Source: Seongchinamella sediminis
GTDB lineage: Bacteria; Pseudomonadota; Gammaproteobacteria; Pseudomonadales; Halieaceae
Reading direction: 5' to 3'
NCBI RefSeq assembly: GCF_003457605.1
Contig: NZ_QRAN01000004.1
Span: 62,001 to 126,000 of the forward strand
Length of the DNA stretch: 64,000 nt
In this document: in pieces, positions 17,608 to 26,543 of the stretch
Layout of the letters: each line of letters opens with the position of its first letter
Position numbering within the stretch: position 1 is the first letter of the stretch
The notes under the pieces: model-generated
The model's database searches: none
What the model was told of the DNA's origin: nothing
Seen by the model: only the letters and a program-made list of their open reading frames with translations
Translations under genes and position numbers: made by a program

Positions 17608-18126
17608 GTGGCGGTAAGCGATGCCCAACGGGCACATGTGGCGAAATTGCTGGGCCGGGAGCCCCGGGGGCTGCGGGATATTGCGGTAAGCGATTCCCGG
17701 GGGCGGCCAATGGTGATCCGGGTTGCCTCGCTGGTCGACCGCAAACCGTTTCCCACCCTGTTCTGGCTGGTGGACCGGGCCCTCAACTACCGCATCGACC
17801 AGGAGGAGGCCGGTGGCCTGATCGCCCGGCTGCAGGCTGATATCAATGCCAGCACGGCGCTGCGCTCGTCCATGGCCGCGGACCATGCACGCTACATCGC
17901 CCTGCGCGACAGTTTCATCTCCGCGCAGGAGAGGGCGGCCATCGATCAGCTGGGCTTCGCCGAAGTGTTCCGGCAAAAAGGTATCGGGGGAATTGCCGAC
18001 CGCAGCCGGATACGCTGCCTGCACACCTGGTATGCGGCGCACCTGGTCAGTCCCAATACCGTGGGTGAGCTGCTGGACCAGCACTGGCGCGGGGCCGCCG
18101 GGGCGGATTGTGTTTCCGGATGTTGA
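17608..18126 (+). CDS. DUF501 protein
   Basis: A 172-residue protein matching DUF501: N-terminal LGREPRGLRDIAVSDSRGRPMVIRVASLV followed by PFPTLFWLVDRALNYRI, and a conserved C-terminal DRSRIRCLHTWYAAHLVSPNTVGELL. The function of the family is unknown; in actinobacteria it is often found beside ppx/gppA-type exopolyphosphatases, which are not present here. It starts at GTG 17608 behind a perfect AGGAGGT Shine-Dalgarno 5 nt upstream. It is divergent from the cob-btu operon and its start lies 68 nt from that promoter. No signal peptide or membrane segment is seen. Confidence 0.8.
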   Translation: MAVSDAQRAHVAKLLGREPRGLRDIAVSDSRGRPMVIRVASLVDRKPFPTLFWLVDRALNYRIDQEEAGGLIARLQADINASTALRSSMAADHARYIALRDSFISAQERAAIDQLGFAEVFRQKGIGGIADRSRIRCLHTWYAAHLVSPNTVGELLDQHWRGAAGADCVSGC

Positions 18127-18170
18127 GGCTATACTGAAGCATAGTTATAACTAACATAGAGAATCGGCTA

Positions 18171-18524
18171 ATGAAATTCGCGCTACCCGCCTGCCTCGCG
18201 GCGGCCCTGCTGTTGACGGCCTGCGGCGAACCCGGCGGCAACAGCCCGGCAGCGGAGGCGGCCAGTCGGGCCCTGCGGCCAGCAGACCCGGCGCTGGCGG
18301 AAATTTATGATCGCAGTTGTCGCAGCTGTCATACCGTGGCCGCCACGGGATCACCGCTCACCGGTGACAGGGTCGCCTGGGAACCGCGCCTGGCCAAGGG
18401 TATGAATACCCTGCTGGACAATGTGGTCAACGGCTTTGGCGGCATGCCCCCCTTCGGCCTGTGCATGGACTGCGACGCCGAGCAGTTTGCAGCCCTGATC
18501 ACGTTCATGGCCGCAGGCGAATAA
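18171..18524 (+). CDS. Cytochrome c lipoprotein (cytochrome c5-like)
   Basis: A 117-residue c-type cytochrome. Residues 1-18 are a lipoprotein signal with lipobox LLTAC, so Cys18 should be lipidated and the protein anchored to a membrane in the periplasm. The heme site is CRSCH (Cys50, Cys53, His54) and the distal ligand is probably the Met in GFGGMPPFG. A second Cys pair in CMDCD resembles the extra pair seen in cytochrome c5-type proteins. Its stop is 2 nt before the GTG of the FAD oxidase gene, so it may take electrons from that enzyme. Confidence 0.85.
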   Translation: MKFALPACLAAALLLTACGEPGGNSPAAEAASRALRPADPALAEIYDRSCRSCHTVAATGSPLTGDRVAWEPRLAKGMNTLLDNVVNGFGGMPPFGLCMDCDAEQFAALITFMAAGE

Positions 18525-18526
18525 GC

Positions 18527-19897
18527 GTGTTGAACCGGCGCCGCCTGCTCGCTGCCCTGGCGACCCTTGCCGTTGCCGGTACTGGCGGCCTGCGCGCGCT
18601 TGCTGCCGAAAAACGCCGTTTGCCCTGGCGCAACTGGTCTGGTTCCCAGCACTGCCTGCCGGAACAGCGGGTGGCCCCGGCCAGCGTGGCGGACCTGCAG
18701 GAATTGCTGGCCAGCAGCACGGGCGTGGTGCGCCCGGTCGGCGCTGGACACTCCTTTTCGCCGCTGGTACCCACGGACGGTACCCTGGTGTCCCTGTCCC
18801 GCCTGGGTGGCGTCAGTGCGGTCGACGCCGACTCACTGCAGGCCACCATCGGTGGCGGCACCCGCCTCGGTGATATTGGCCAGCCACTGCAGGACGCGGG
18901 CCAGGCCCTGCTGAATATGCCCGACATCGACGAGCAGACGCTCGCCGGCTGTATCGCCACGGCGACTCACGGCACCGGGATCGACCTCGGCTGCATGTCG
19001 AGTTTTGTGACCGGACTGCAACTGGTCGATGCCAGGGGACAGGTCGTCGACTGTGATGCCGATAACAACCCGGAGTTGTTCCAGGCAGCGAGGGTTTCCC
19101 TGGGCAGCCTGGGCCTGATTACCCAGGTACGGCTGCAGAATACCCAACCCTACCGCCTGCGCCGGGAAGCGATATGGATGGAGCTGGAGGAGATTCTCGC
19201 CAATGCCGAGCTGCTGGCCGCAAGCCACCGTAATTTTGAATTTTACTACGTGCCATTTTCCGGCTGGGGCTTTACCGATACCCACGATATAACCGACGAG
19301 CCGATCGGGGCCACTGACAGGGAAGACCCCAACGAGGGCGTGATGTCGCTGAAGTCGGTGCGCGACTGGATGGAGTCGGCGCCGGCCCTGCGGCGTTTCG
19401 CCCTCGGCACCTATGCCCGCTTCCTCGACCGGGAAGTCACGGTGGCAAACTCCTGGAGCAATTACGCCAGTGAACGCAATGTCCGCTTCAACGAGATGGA
19501 ATATCACCTGCCCCGGGAGTCCGGGCTGCAGGCGCTGCGCGAGGTGATCAGCACCCTGGAGAGCAGCCATCATGAGGTCTTTTTCCCGCTGGAAGTGCGT
19601 TTTGTGAAGGCTGACGATATCTGGCTCAGCCCCTTCCAGGGGCGCGACTCTGTTTCCATCGCGGTGCACCGTTACTTCGAGGAGGACTACCAGCCTTATT
19701 TCACAGCCCTGGAGCCTATTTTCCGCAAGTATGGCGGCAGGCCCCACTGGGGCAAGCTCAATACGCTCACGGCGGCGGATTTCCGTGAACTCTATCCGCA
19801 TTGGGATGATTTTGCCGAGATCCGCCGGCAAATGGACCCCGGGGGTCGTTTTCTCAATCCCTACCTGTCGCGACTGTTTGCGGCAGCGGCCGGCTGA
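18527..19897 (+). CDS. FAD-linked oxidase of the sugar-lactone oxidase (ALO/GULO) group
   Basis: A 456-residue exported flavoenzyme. An N-terminal twin-arginine-type leader (NRRRLLAALATLAVAGTGG) suggests export of the folded protein. The VAO-type FAD domain follows, with VRPVGAGHSFSPLVPTDGTLVSLSRLGG and the GCIATATHGTG stretch. The C-terminal half is an ALO domain ending in HWGKLNTLTAADF and MDPGGRFLNPYLSRLF. Relatives oxidise aldonolactones such as arabinono- or gulono-1,4-lactone, or alditols. I choose GTG 18527 (2 nt after the cytochrome stop) because it begins the leader; upstream codons lie inside the cytochrome gene. Electron acceptor may be the adjacent cytochrome and not O2. Confidence 0.82.
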   Translation: MLNRRRLLAALATLAVAGTGGLRALAAEKRRLPWRNWSGSQHCLPEQRVAPASVADLQELLASSTGVVRPVGAGHSFSPLVPTDGTLVSLSRLGGVSAVDADSLQATIGGGTRLGDIGQPLQDAGQALLNMPDIDEQTLAGCIATATHGTGIDLGCMSSFVTGLQLVDARGQVVDCDADNNPELFQAARVSLGSLGLITQVRLQNTQPYRLRREAIWMELEEILANAELLAASHRNFEFYYVPFSGWGFTDTHDITDEPIGATDREDPNEGVMSLKSVRDWMESAPALRRFALGTYARFLDREVTVANSWSNYASERNVRFNEMEYHLPRESGLQALREVISTLESSHHEVFFPLEVRFVKADDIWLSPFQGRDSVSIAVHRYFEEDYQPYFTALEPIFRKYGGRPHWGKLNTLTAADFRELYPHWDDFAEIRRQMDPGGRFLNPYLSRLFAAAAG

Positions 19898-19973
19898 TGC
19901 TGCGCCGGGGTGCCATGCCGCTGCAGGTCGATAAGCAGCGCCTGTCCGGGGCGGTGGCCTGAGCGTGGGTCTG

Positions 19974-20597
19974 ATGGTCCCGGCGAGGATGTGTGAAGCC
20001 GAGCTGCTGGTGCGCAAGAGCCGTTTTATCGCCCGCCTAGAGCCGGTGACTGACCGCGCCCAGGTCAATGCTGCCGTCGCTCGCGCCAGGCAGGACTACC
20101 CCGATGCCCGGCACCACTGCTGGGCTTACCTGCTGGGCAGGCCCGCGGATGCCGCCGGCGCGGGAATGAGCGACGATGGTGAGCCGGCGGGAACCGCGGG
20201 CAGGCCCATCCTCAATGTACTGCAGTACGGCGAACTGGGTAATGCGCTGGTGATTGTCAGCCGCTATTTCGGTGGCATCAAGCTCGGCGCCGGGGGGCTG
20301 GTGCGGGCCTATGCAAGTGCGACCCAGCAGGTGCTGGATATTGCCCCGGCCCGCCAGCTCACCCACTGGCGACGTTATCACCTGCGGGGAGATTTCAGCC
20401 TGGAACAGCCGCTGCGGCATCTGCTGTCCGCGCTGCAGGGTGAGCTGGACGGGATCGACTACGGCACGGGCATCGATGCCCGGCTGCAGCTGGCGGCAGA
20501 GGATGTTCCGGCGGTTCAGGCGTTCTGCGCCGCGCACGGGGCGCAGCTGGAAGCACAGGACCAGCGCTGCCCCGGCCATGCCAGCGACCGGGACTAG
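19974..20597 (+). CDS. YigZ/IMPACT family protein
   Basis: A ~207-residue protein of the YigZ/UPF0029 family. Conserved stretches are KSRFIARLEPV near residue 16, DARHHCWAYLLG, MSDDGEPAGTAGRPILNVL near residue 66 and VIVSRYFGGIKLGAGGLVRAY. The N-terminal IMPACT domain is homologous to the eukaryotic GCN1-binding regulator; the bacterial role is unclear, possibly nucleic acid or ribosome binding. A GTG at 19965 three codons earlier is an alternative start, and neither has a strong Shine-Dalgarno. The C-terminal DUF1949-like ferredoxin-fold domain is divergent but present. Confidence 0.85.
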   Translation: MVPARMCEAELLVRKSRFIARLEPVTDRAQVNAAVARARQDYPDARHHCWAYLLGRPADAAGAGMSDDGEPAGTAGRPILNVLQYGELGNALVIVSRYFGGIKLGAGGLVRAYASATQQVLDIAPARQLTHWRRYHLRGDFSLEQPLRHLLSALQGELDGIDYGTGIDARLQLAAEDVPAVQAFCAAHGAQLEAQDQRCPGHASDRD

Positions 20598-20606
20598 TGG
20601 TATATT
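20598..20606 (+). promoter_or_regulatory. Possible extended -10 promoter for DAHP synthase
   Basis: TGG followed by TATATT (20601-20606) resembles an extended -10 element 52 nt before the DAHP synthase start. No convincing -35 is visible. Weak evidence. Confidence 0.3.
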
Positions 20607-20657
20607 AGGCGCCTTTTGCGGCGGCTATGCCCGCCTACAGCAGACGGAAGCGCCAAG

Positions 20658-21710
20658 ATGACAGCAAGCACCGACGATCTCCGGATCCAGAAAACCAATG
20701 AACTGATCTCACCGGAACAGCTGATAGGGGAGATTGGCGTCAGCGATCAGGCCGCCGACATGGTCACCGGCGCCCGTCGCGGTATCCACAACATTCTCAG
20801 CGGAGAAGATGATCGCCTGGTGGCGGTAGTGGGGCCTTGCTCGATACATGACCCCGAGGCGGCCCGCGATTATGCCGCGCGCCTGAAATCCGCCGCCGAC
20901 GCCGTGGCCGACGACATCCTGGTAATCATGCGGGTGTATTTTGAAAAGCCGCGGACCACGGTGGGCTGGAAAGGGCTGATTAACGACCCGGACCTCAACA
21001 ATACTTTCCAGATCAACAAGGGCCTGCACCTGGCGCGGCAGTTGCTGGCGGACCTGGCGGAAATGGGCCTGCCTACCGGCACCGAGTACCTGGACCTGAT
21101 CAGTCCCCAGTACTACGCTGACCTGATTTCCTGGGGCGCTATCGGCGCCCGCACCACAGAGAGCCAGACCCACCGGGAACTGGCCTCGGGTCTTTCCTGC
21201 CCAGTGGGTTTCAAGAATGCCACCGACGGCGATATCCAGGTGGCCATTGACGCCATCAAGTCTGCTTCCCAACCCCACAACTTCCTCTCGGTGACCAAAC
21301 AGGGGCACTCGGCGATTTTCCAGACCGCCGGCAACGAGGACTGTCACATTATCTTGCGGGGTGGCAAGCACCCCAATTACGATATGTTCTCGGTGGACGA
21401 CGCCAGTGCCATGCTGACCAAAGGCGGGCTGCCGGCGCGTATCATGATCGATGCCTCCCACGCCAACAGCCGCAAGATTCCCGCGCGGCAGATTGATGTG
21501 GCAGCGGACATTGCCACCCAGGTCGCCCGCGGCAGCAACAGTATTTTCGGCATCATGCTGGAAAGCAACCTGGTAGGGGGGCGCCAGGATGTGGTGGCCG
21601 GCCAGGCGCTGACCTACGGGCAGAGCATTACCGATCCCTGCATCGACTGGGAGGCTACCGAGTCACTGTTGCAGGAACTGGCCACCGCGGTGCGGCTGCG
21701 CCGCGGCTAG
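20658..21710 (+). CDS. 3-deoxy-7-phosphoheptulonate (DAHP) synthase, class I
   Basis: A 350-residue AroF/AroG/AroH-type enzyme that condenses phosphoenolpyruvate and erythrose 4-phosphate, the first step of the shikimate pathway. The metal ligand Cys61 lies in VVGPCSIHD, and RVYFEKPRTTVGWKGLINDP, the SVTKQGHSAIFQT and DASHANSRK segments and the ESNLVGGRQD stretch make up the active site. The N-terminal ~30 residues include the strand used for amino-acid feedback control; which amino acid inhibits it is not readable here. The ATG at 20658 gives normal family length and places the Cys exactly as in E. coli AroG; an upstream ATG would add 14 unrelated residues. Confidence 0.94.
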   Translation: MTASTDDLRIQKTNELISPEQLIGEIGVSDQAADMVTGARRGIHNILSGEDDRLVAVVGPCSIHDPEAARDYAARLKSAADAVADDILVIMRVYFEKPRTTVGWKGLINDPDLNNTFQINKGLHLARQLLADLAEMGLPTGTEYLDLISPQYYADLISWGAIGARTTESQTHRELASGLSCPVGFKNATDGDIQVAIDAIKSASQPHNFLSVTKQGHSAIFQTAGNEDCHIILRGGKHPNYDMFSVDDASAMLTKGGLPARIMIDASHANSRKIPARQIDVAADIATQVARGSNSIFGIMLESNLVGGRQDVVAGQALTYGQSITDPCIDWEATESLLQELATAVRLRRG

Positions 21711-21793
21711 CGACATTGCCGGTGGTGATATCGCTCCATCCGTCAGTCCGCTGGTGTTATCGAAGTGGAAGGCGCTGTCGGTAAACAGCGCTG

Positions 21794-22858
21794 CTACAGG
21801 GTCCAACCCACGCCGGTGGTGATTGCGTAGTCCGTGCTGGCGCCTTCATCGCTGGTCTGGTTGTCGGTGGTCACCCAGGTGGAGATATCCCAATACAAAT
21901 CGTCGATCAGTTCCCAGCGAATGCGCAGATTGCCGTCGGTGCGCAATCTCCCGCGCTCGGTCAGGCTGGGAATTACGCTGAAGCTGAAATCGATATCCAG
22001 TTCCGGGTGATTGAAGTTCCAGGTGCTGAATGTGGTGGACAGGTAGAGTTCCACATCCTCGTTGGTTTTCTCGCCGGTGAAGCTTTCGGAAATGGCCTGC
22101 AGTCCCAGGGCACCGGTAAAACGCGTCGAGTGGGTGTCTTTCCAGTATTTGCCAACGCCGGCACCGACGCCTACCCGCCGATTCAGGCCCAGTTCATCGT
22201 TGTTTTCATAGTTGGCGAAAATGGTCGTGAAAGCGTCGGAGCGTTGTTCGCGCCACGACCAGCGCTCCACGTCGTAACGCGAGCTGTTGCTGTCGCCGCT
22301 GTCGGATGTGGTCAGGTCGGTGCGCCCGTTGAGTGAGGTCCGCGAGCTCTGGTCCTCGTAACTGACCTCGGTGTTGAAGGATAGCTGGGCCACCGAGGTT
22401 GCCTTGGTATAAGCGAAGGTCGTGGCCAGGTAGACATCCAGGCGATCCATGAGCTCGTCTTCTATCGGCCGGATTTCAACCACCTGCAACCACTCGATAT
22501 CGTGCCTGCCGAACAGGTCGACCAGTTCTACCTGCCCCGGTCTCCCCTCGCCGCCGAAGGAACCATAGAGGCGCTTGCCATCACTCAGGCGCAATTCGTA
22601 GTGATAGTCGCTGGTGACACCGGCTACCTCCGGCCACTCGATACTGAGCGTACCCATGGCGTCGGTACTGAGCTTGAGAATGCCGCCGTCCATTGACTTG
22701 ATCTCGCCGGTGATCCTGTCGCCGTTGTACAGGGTGACAACGTCGGTTTTGCGGCTTGCCAGGGCATCGTGGCTCAACACCGCCAGCAGCAGACCCAGCG
22801 CGGGCAGAAAGCCGTGAGTGGTGAGGAATGGCACGGTAGGTAGTCGGGGTATATGCAT
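21794..22858 (-). CDS. DUF481 outer-membrane protein
   Basis: A 354-residue secreted protein. The signal peptide covers about residues 1-35 (PALGLLLAVLSHDALA). Residues ~36-110 form a small strand-rich region (VVTLYNGDRITGEIKSMDGGILKLSTDAMGTLSIEW), seen before DUF481 barrels. The rest is a DUF481 beta-barrel, with alternating aromatic strands and a C-terminal ITTGVGWTL. DUF481 proteins are putative outer-membrane barrels induced by stress or salt in some species; the role is unknown. The ATG at 22858 begins the signal; a longer version from 22918 is unlikely. It is divergent from the large sensor kinase, 121 nt apart. Confidence 0.8.
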   Translation of the reverse strand: MHIPRLPTVPFLTTHGFLPALGLLLAVLSHDALASRKTDVVTLYNGDRITGEIKSMDGGILKLSTDAMGTLSIEWPEVAGVTSDYHYELRLSDGKRLYGSFGGEGRPGQVELVDLFGRHDIEWLQVVEIRPIEDELMDRLDVYLATTFAYTKATSVAQLSFNTEVSYEDQSSRTSLNGRTDLTTSDSGDSNSSRYDVERWSWREQRSDAFTTIFANYENNDELGLNRRVGVGAGVGKYWKDTHSTRFTGALGLQAISESFTGEKTNEDVELYLSTTFSTWNFNHPELDIDFSFSVIPSLTERGRLRTDGNLRIRWELIDDLYWDISTWVTTDNQTSDEGASTDYAITTGVGWTL

Positions 22859-22940
22859 TGCCGATAATTGTAGTGCAAATTCTTCGCTGCCGTGAGCCTG
22901 CCCGCGGGGAATCGCCACTGCCCACGGCGCCGACCAGTCA

Positions 22941-22949
22941 TGCTATGCT
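22941..22949 (+). promoter_or_regulatory. Possible extended -10 for the SSS-hybrid kinase
   Basis: TGC followed by TATGCT forms an extended -10-like element 30 nt before the kinase ATG, in the 121-nt divergent region with the DUF481 gene. No clear -35 element is seen. Confidence 0.3.
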
Positions 22950-22979
22950 CGAGGCAAAGGATAACCTGTTAACAAGCTG

Positions 22980-25900
22980 ATGCTTACATCCTCCAACCTG
23001 CTGAGCCTGGCGCTGCTGTATATCTGCATTCTTTTTGCGGTTGCCTGGTATGCGGACCGCCACGCCGGTGACAGTGATGGCTCCGTTCACTGGTTTGCCA
23101 GTTCGCGCTGGCGGGGGGTGGTTTACGCACTCTCCCTCGCGGTGTATTGCAGCTCCTGGACATTCTACGGGGCCGTGGGCAGCGCCACCGAGTCCGCCTG
23201 GAGCCACACCCCGATTTACATCGGGCCCATTTTGATGTTCGTGTTCGGCTGGCCGATCATTCGCCGCATGCTGGCGGTGGGAGAGCGCCATCGGGTGACC
23301 TCGATTGCCGACTACATCGGGGCCCGCTACGGCAAGCGCCAGTCACTGGCAATCCTGGTCACCCTGGTCGCTACCGCGGCGGTGCTGCCCTACATCGCCC
23401 TGCAGTTCAAGGCCCTGTCCCAGGCCTGGGCGATCGTTGGCGGTGGTTCCCTGGAAGTTGAGGTAGAGGCCATCGGTGGCGACACCTCGCTACTGGTCGC
23501 CATCATTCTTGCGGTCTTTACTATTCTGTTCGGGACCCGGCGGCTGGATGGGCGCGAGCGGCACCGGGGGCTGATGGCGGCCGTAGCGGTAGAGTCCGTG
23601 GTCAAGCTGGTGGCGTTTATCGCCGTGGCCGGACTGGCTCTGGTCTACCTGGCCGGGCTGCCCGCTGAGGCCAGGCTGGACCACAGTTCCCAGGCCCTCG
23701 GTGAATTCACCATTACATCCGACTTCCTGGCCCGCACCCTGATCAGCGCCCTGGCCATACTGTGCCTGCCGCGACAGTTCCATGTGATGGTGGTCGAGGC
23801 CCAGGGCGACACCGATACCCGTATCGCGCGCTGGTTGTTTCCCTGTTACATCGGTTTGTTCATGGTGCTGGTAGTGCCGATCAGCCTCGCCGGCTCCAGC
23901 GTCTTTTCCGTGTCCCAGTCCATTTCCCCGGATGTGTACGTCCAGTTATTGCCCATCTCCCTGGACGCCCAGTGGGTGACGGTGGTGGCATTTATCGGCG
24001 GCATCTCCGCCGCGACCGGCATGGTCATCGTGGCGACGGTGAGCCTGGCGATCATGATTACCAACGAGGTAATCGCACCCATTGTGATGCGTTTAAACGC
24101 CAGGTCGCCGGCGGCGGTGCTGAAACTCGGGGACAGCCTGCGTCGGATCCGGCAGATCACCATCGTCGGTATTCTCGCCTGTGCCTGGCTGGTCACCCAG
24201 CAGATCATGAGCATAACCTGGCTGGCGCAAATCGGTTTTATTTCCTTCCTCGCCGCCGCGCAACTGGCTCCTCCCATGCTCGCCGGGCTGTACTGGCGCC
24301 AGGCTCACGGCTGGGGGGCGATCGCAGGACTGCTGCTGGGCTTATTGCTGTGGTTCTACTGCGCGGTACTCACTTCGGTGCTGCCAGCTGAATCCGATAT
24401 TCTGCGCTTCGGCCCTCTGGGAATCGACTGGCTCAGTCCGGTCAAGCTGTTTGGCCTTGAGGCGCAGCACCAGCTTGCCTATGCCACCGGCTGGAGTCTT
24501 TGTGCCAACACCCTCGCACTGGTGGCGCTGTCCCTGCTGTTGCGCCCGTCACGGGCAGATGTGCGCCAGTCCAGGCTGTTTATCGAGAACCACACCGACC
24601 AGGCCCTGGATGAAGACAAGGATTACGAGCTCAGCCTGATCAGGGTCAGCCAGTTGCAGGCGCTGTTGCCACCTTTTGTCGAGCACGATGAACTTGTCGC
24701 CATGTGGCAGCGCTTCGAGGACAGCTACCAGCAACGCCTGCTGCCGGGGGACCGGGCGCCGGTATTCGTGGTGAGCCAGGTGGAGGCGGTGCTCGCGCGG
24801 ATTATCGGGGCGACATCGGCCCACCAGGCAATGGAGCAGCTGGAGCGCAGTCAGCAGCTCGAGTTCAGTGATCTGGCGAGCATGGTGACCGATGCCAGCC
24901 GTCTGCACACCTTCAATCGCGAGCTGCTGCAGACCACGGTAGAGAGCCTGCTCCAGGGCGTGTCCGTGGTGGACAAGGAGTTGCGTCTGGTGGCCTGGAA
25001 CAAGCGCTATGAGGAGATGTTTGATTACCCCGAGCGCTTTCTCTACGTCGGCTGCCCGATTGAGCGGGTGTACCGCTTCAACGCTGCCCGCGGTATTCTC
25101 GGCAGCGGTGATCGCAGCCAGGAAGAAGAGGTACAGCGCCGGCTCAGCTGGCTGCGCGAGGGCAATTCCCACCGGCTGGAACGGGTAATGCCCAACGGTA
25201 TGGTGATAGACATCCACGGTAATCCCTTGCCCCACGGCGGCTTTGTCACCACCTATATCGATATAACAGACTACCGCCACATGGTTACCCAGCTGGAGGA
25301 AGCCAAGCAGGAACTGGAGCAGAAAATCGCATTCGGCTCGCAGAGCCTGAGTGACATCAATGCCCGCCTGCGGGAAGAGAATCGCGCCCGTGCCCGCATG
25401 GAGGCCAGTCTGCGGGAAGCTCACCAGAGCAAGAGCCGCTTCATGTCCGCCACCAGTCACGACCTGTTGCAGCCGATCAATGCCGCCAGGCTGTTTACGG
25501 CGGCACTCAAGCCACAGCTAGAACACCAGGTGGACGAGTCGACCCGGCATATCGTCGAACAGATTGACAGTTCCCTGCTGCGGGCCGAGCAGTTGATTGC
25601 CGAACTGCGGGAGATTTCCCGGCTTGATTCGGGCCGGCAGATGCCCCGCAGAAGCCACTTCCCGGTGGCGGAACTGTTTGCGGCGATGGAGCGGGAATTC
25701 GGCTCCATGGCCGCCATGCGCGGGCTGCGCCTGGAGATCCAGCCCAGTTCACTGTGGCTGTACTCGGATCAATCGCTGCTTACCCGCATGCTGCAAAACC
25801 TGCTCTCCAATGCCATCAGGTACACCGGCGCGGGCAGGGTGATGCTGGGCGCCCGGCGCCGGCCTGGCGGGGTGGAGTTACAGGTGTTTGATACCGGGCC

Positions 25901-26543
25901 GGGTATCGCCGAGGAAGACCAGGTCAGGGTCTTCCAGGAATTCGAACGTTTGCAGCGAGCATCCCAGGTGGGGGAAGAGGGGCTGGGACTGGGTCTGGCA
26001 ATTGTCTCGCGCTACGCCAAACTCCTGGGGCACCCGCTGCAGCTGCGTTCGCGCCGGGGCCACGGGACCATGTTTTCCGTTACCGTGACCTACGGTCGCG
26101 CCGGTGCCCAGCCTGTCGCGCCGGTGGAAGAGGGCGGTCACCGCGACCTGGAGGGGCTGAGCCTGTTGTGCCTGGATAACGACCAGCGGATTAGGGAGGG
26201 TATGCAACAGCTGTTGACAACCATGGGAGCGACCGTGCGTGTGGCTGCTGACAGGGAGCAATTGCTCGCCGGATTCACCGAACCCGCGGCCCCTGATATC
26301 GTGCTCGCTGACTATCACCTCGATGGCGATGACACCGGCATAGCCGCGATGCAGGCTGTGATTGCCAGCAGTGGCCACTCTGTGCCCTGCATTATCATCA
26401 GTGCCGATGACAGCGATGTGATTCGCGACCGCGCCAAAGCAGCGGGTTTTCGTTTTCTCTCCAAACCGGTCAATGCCGCCCGCCTGCGGGCGCTGATCCT
26501 GGCGCTGACCGCCGCGGCACAAACGAGCCGGACCAGTCCTTAG
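22980..26543 (+). CDS. Na+/solute-symporter-coupled hybrid sensor histidine kinase/response regulator
   Basis: A 1187-residue inner-membrane signalling protein. Residues ~1-520 form an SSS (SLC5-like) symporter domain with about 13 membrane spans. A PAS domain follows (~640-770; FNRELLQTTVESLLQGVSVVDKELRLVAWN), then a coiled coil, a HisKA domain with phosphoacceptor His827 in SATSHDLLQPINAARLF, and HATPase_c (LLSNAIRYTGAG; DTGPGIAEEDQ). The C-terminal receiver has the phosphoacceptor Asp1111 (LADYHLDGDDTG). The layout resembles CbrA/NahK-type kinases that couple solute uptake to control of carbon metabolism or biofilm. No cognate regulator gene is beside it, so a phosphorelay to an unlinked partner is likely. 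Confidence 0.9.
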   Translation: MLTSSNLLSLALLYICILFAVAWYADRHAGDSDGSVHWFASSRWRGVVYALSLAVYCSSWTFYGAVGSATESAWSHTPIYIGPILMFVFGWPIIRRMLAVGERHRVTSIADYIGARYGKRQSLAILVTLVATAAVLPYIALQFKALSQAWAIVGGGSLEVEVEAIGGDTSLLVAIILAVFTILFGTRRLDGRERHRGLMAAVAVESVVKLVAFIAVAGLALVYLAGLPAEARLDHSSQALGEFTITSDFLARTLISALAILCLPRQFHVMVVEAQGDTDTRIARWLFPCYIGLFMVLVVPISLAGSSVFSVSQSISPDVYVQLLPISLDAQWVTVVAFIGGISAATGMVIVATVSLAIMITNEVIAPIVMRLNARSPAAVLKLGDSLRRIRQITIVGILACAWLVTQQIMSITWLAQIGFISFLAAAQLAPPMLAGLYWRQAHGWGAIAGLLLGLLLWFYCAVLTSVLPAESDILRFGPLGIDWLSPVKLFGLEAQHQLAYATGWSLCANTLALVALSLLLRPSRADVRQSRLFIENHTDQALDEDKDYELSLIRVSQLQALLPPFVEHDELVAMWQRFEDSYQQRLLPGDRAPVFVVSQVEAVLARIIGATSAHQAMEQLERSQQLEFSDLASMVTDASRLHTFNRELLQTTVESLLQGVSVVDKELRLVAWNKRYEEMFDYPERFLYVGCPIERVYRFNAARGILGSGDRSQEEEVQRRLSWLREGNSHRLERVMPNGMVIDIHGNPLPHGGFVTTYIDITDYRHMVTQLEEAKQELEQKIAFGSQSLSDINARLREENRARARMEASLREAHQSKSRFMSATSHDLLQPINAARLFTAALKPQLEHQVDESTRHIVEQIDSSLLRAEQLIAELREISRLDSGRQMPRRSHFPVAELFAAMEREFGSMAAMRGLRLEIQPSSLWLYSDQSLLTRMLQNLLSNAIRYTGAGRVMLGARRRPGGVELQVFDTGPGIAEEDQVRVFQEFERLQRASQVGEEGLGLGLAIVSRYAKLLGHPLQLRSRRGHGTMFSVTVTYGRAGAQPVAPVEEGGHRDLEGLSLLCLDNDQRIREGMQQLLTTMGATVRVAADREQLLAGFTEPAAPDIVLADYHLDGDDTGIAAMQAVIASSGHSVPCIIISADDSDVIRDRAKAAGFRFLSKPVNAARLRALILALTAAAQTSRTSP

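Noticed and set aside
17278-18084. N-terminal extension of the cobO frame.
   Set aside because: It would place the riboswitch inside the gene and has no family resemblance; cobO begins at 17277.
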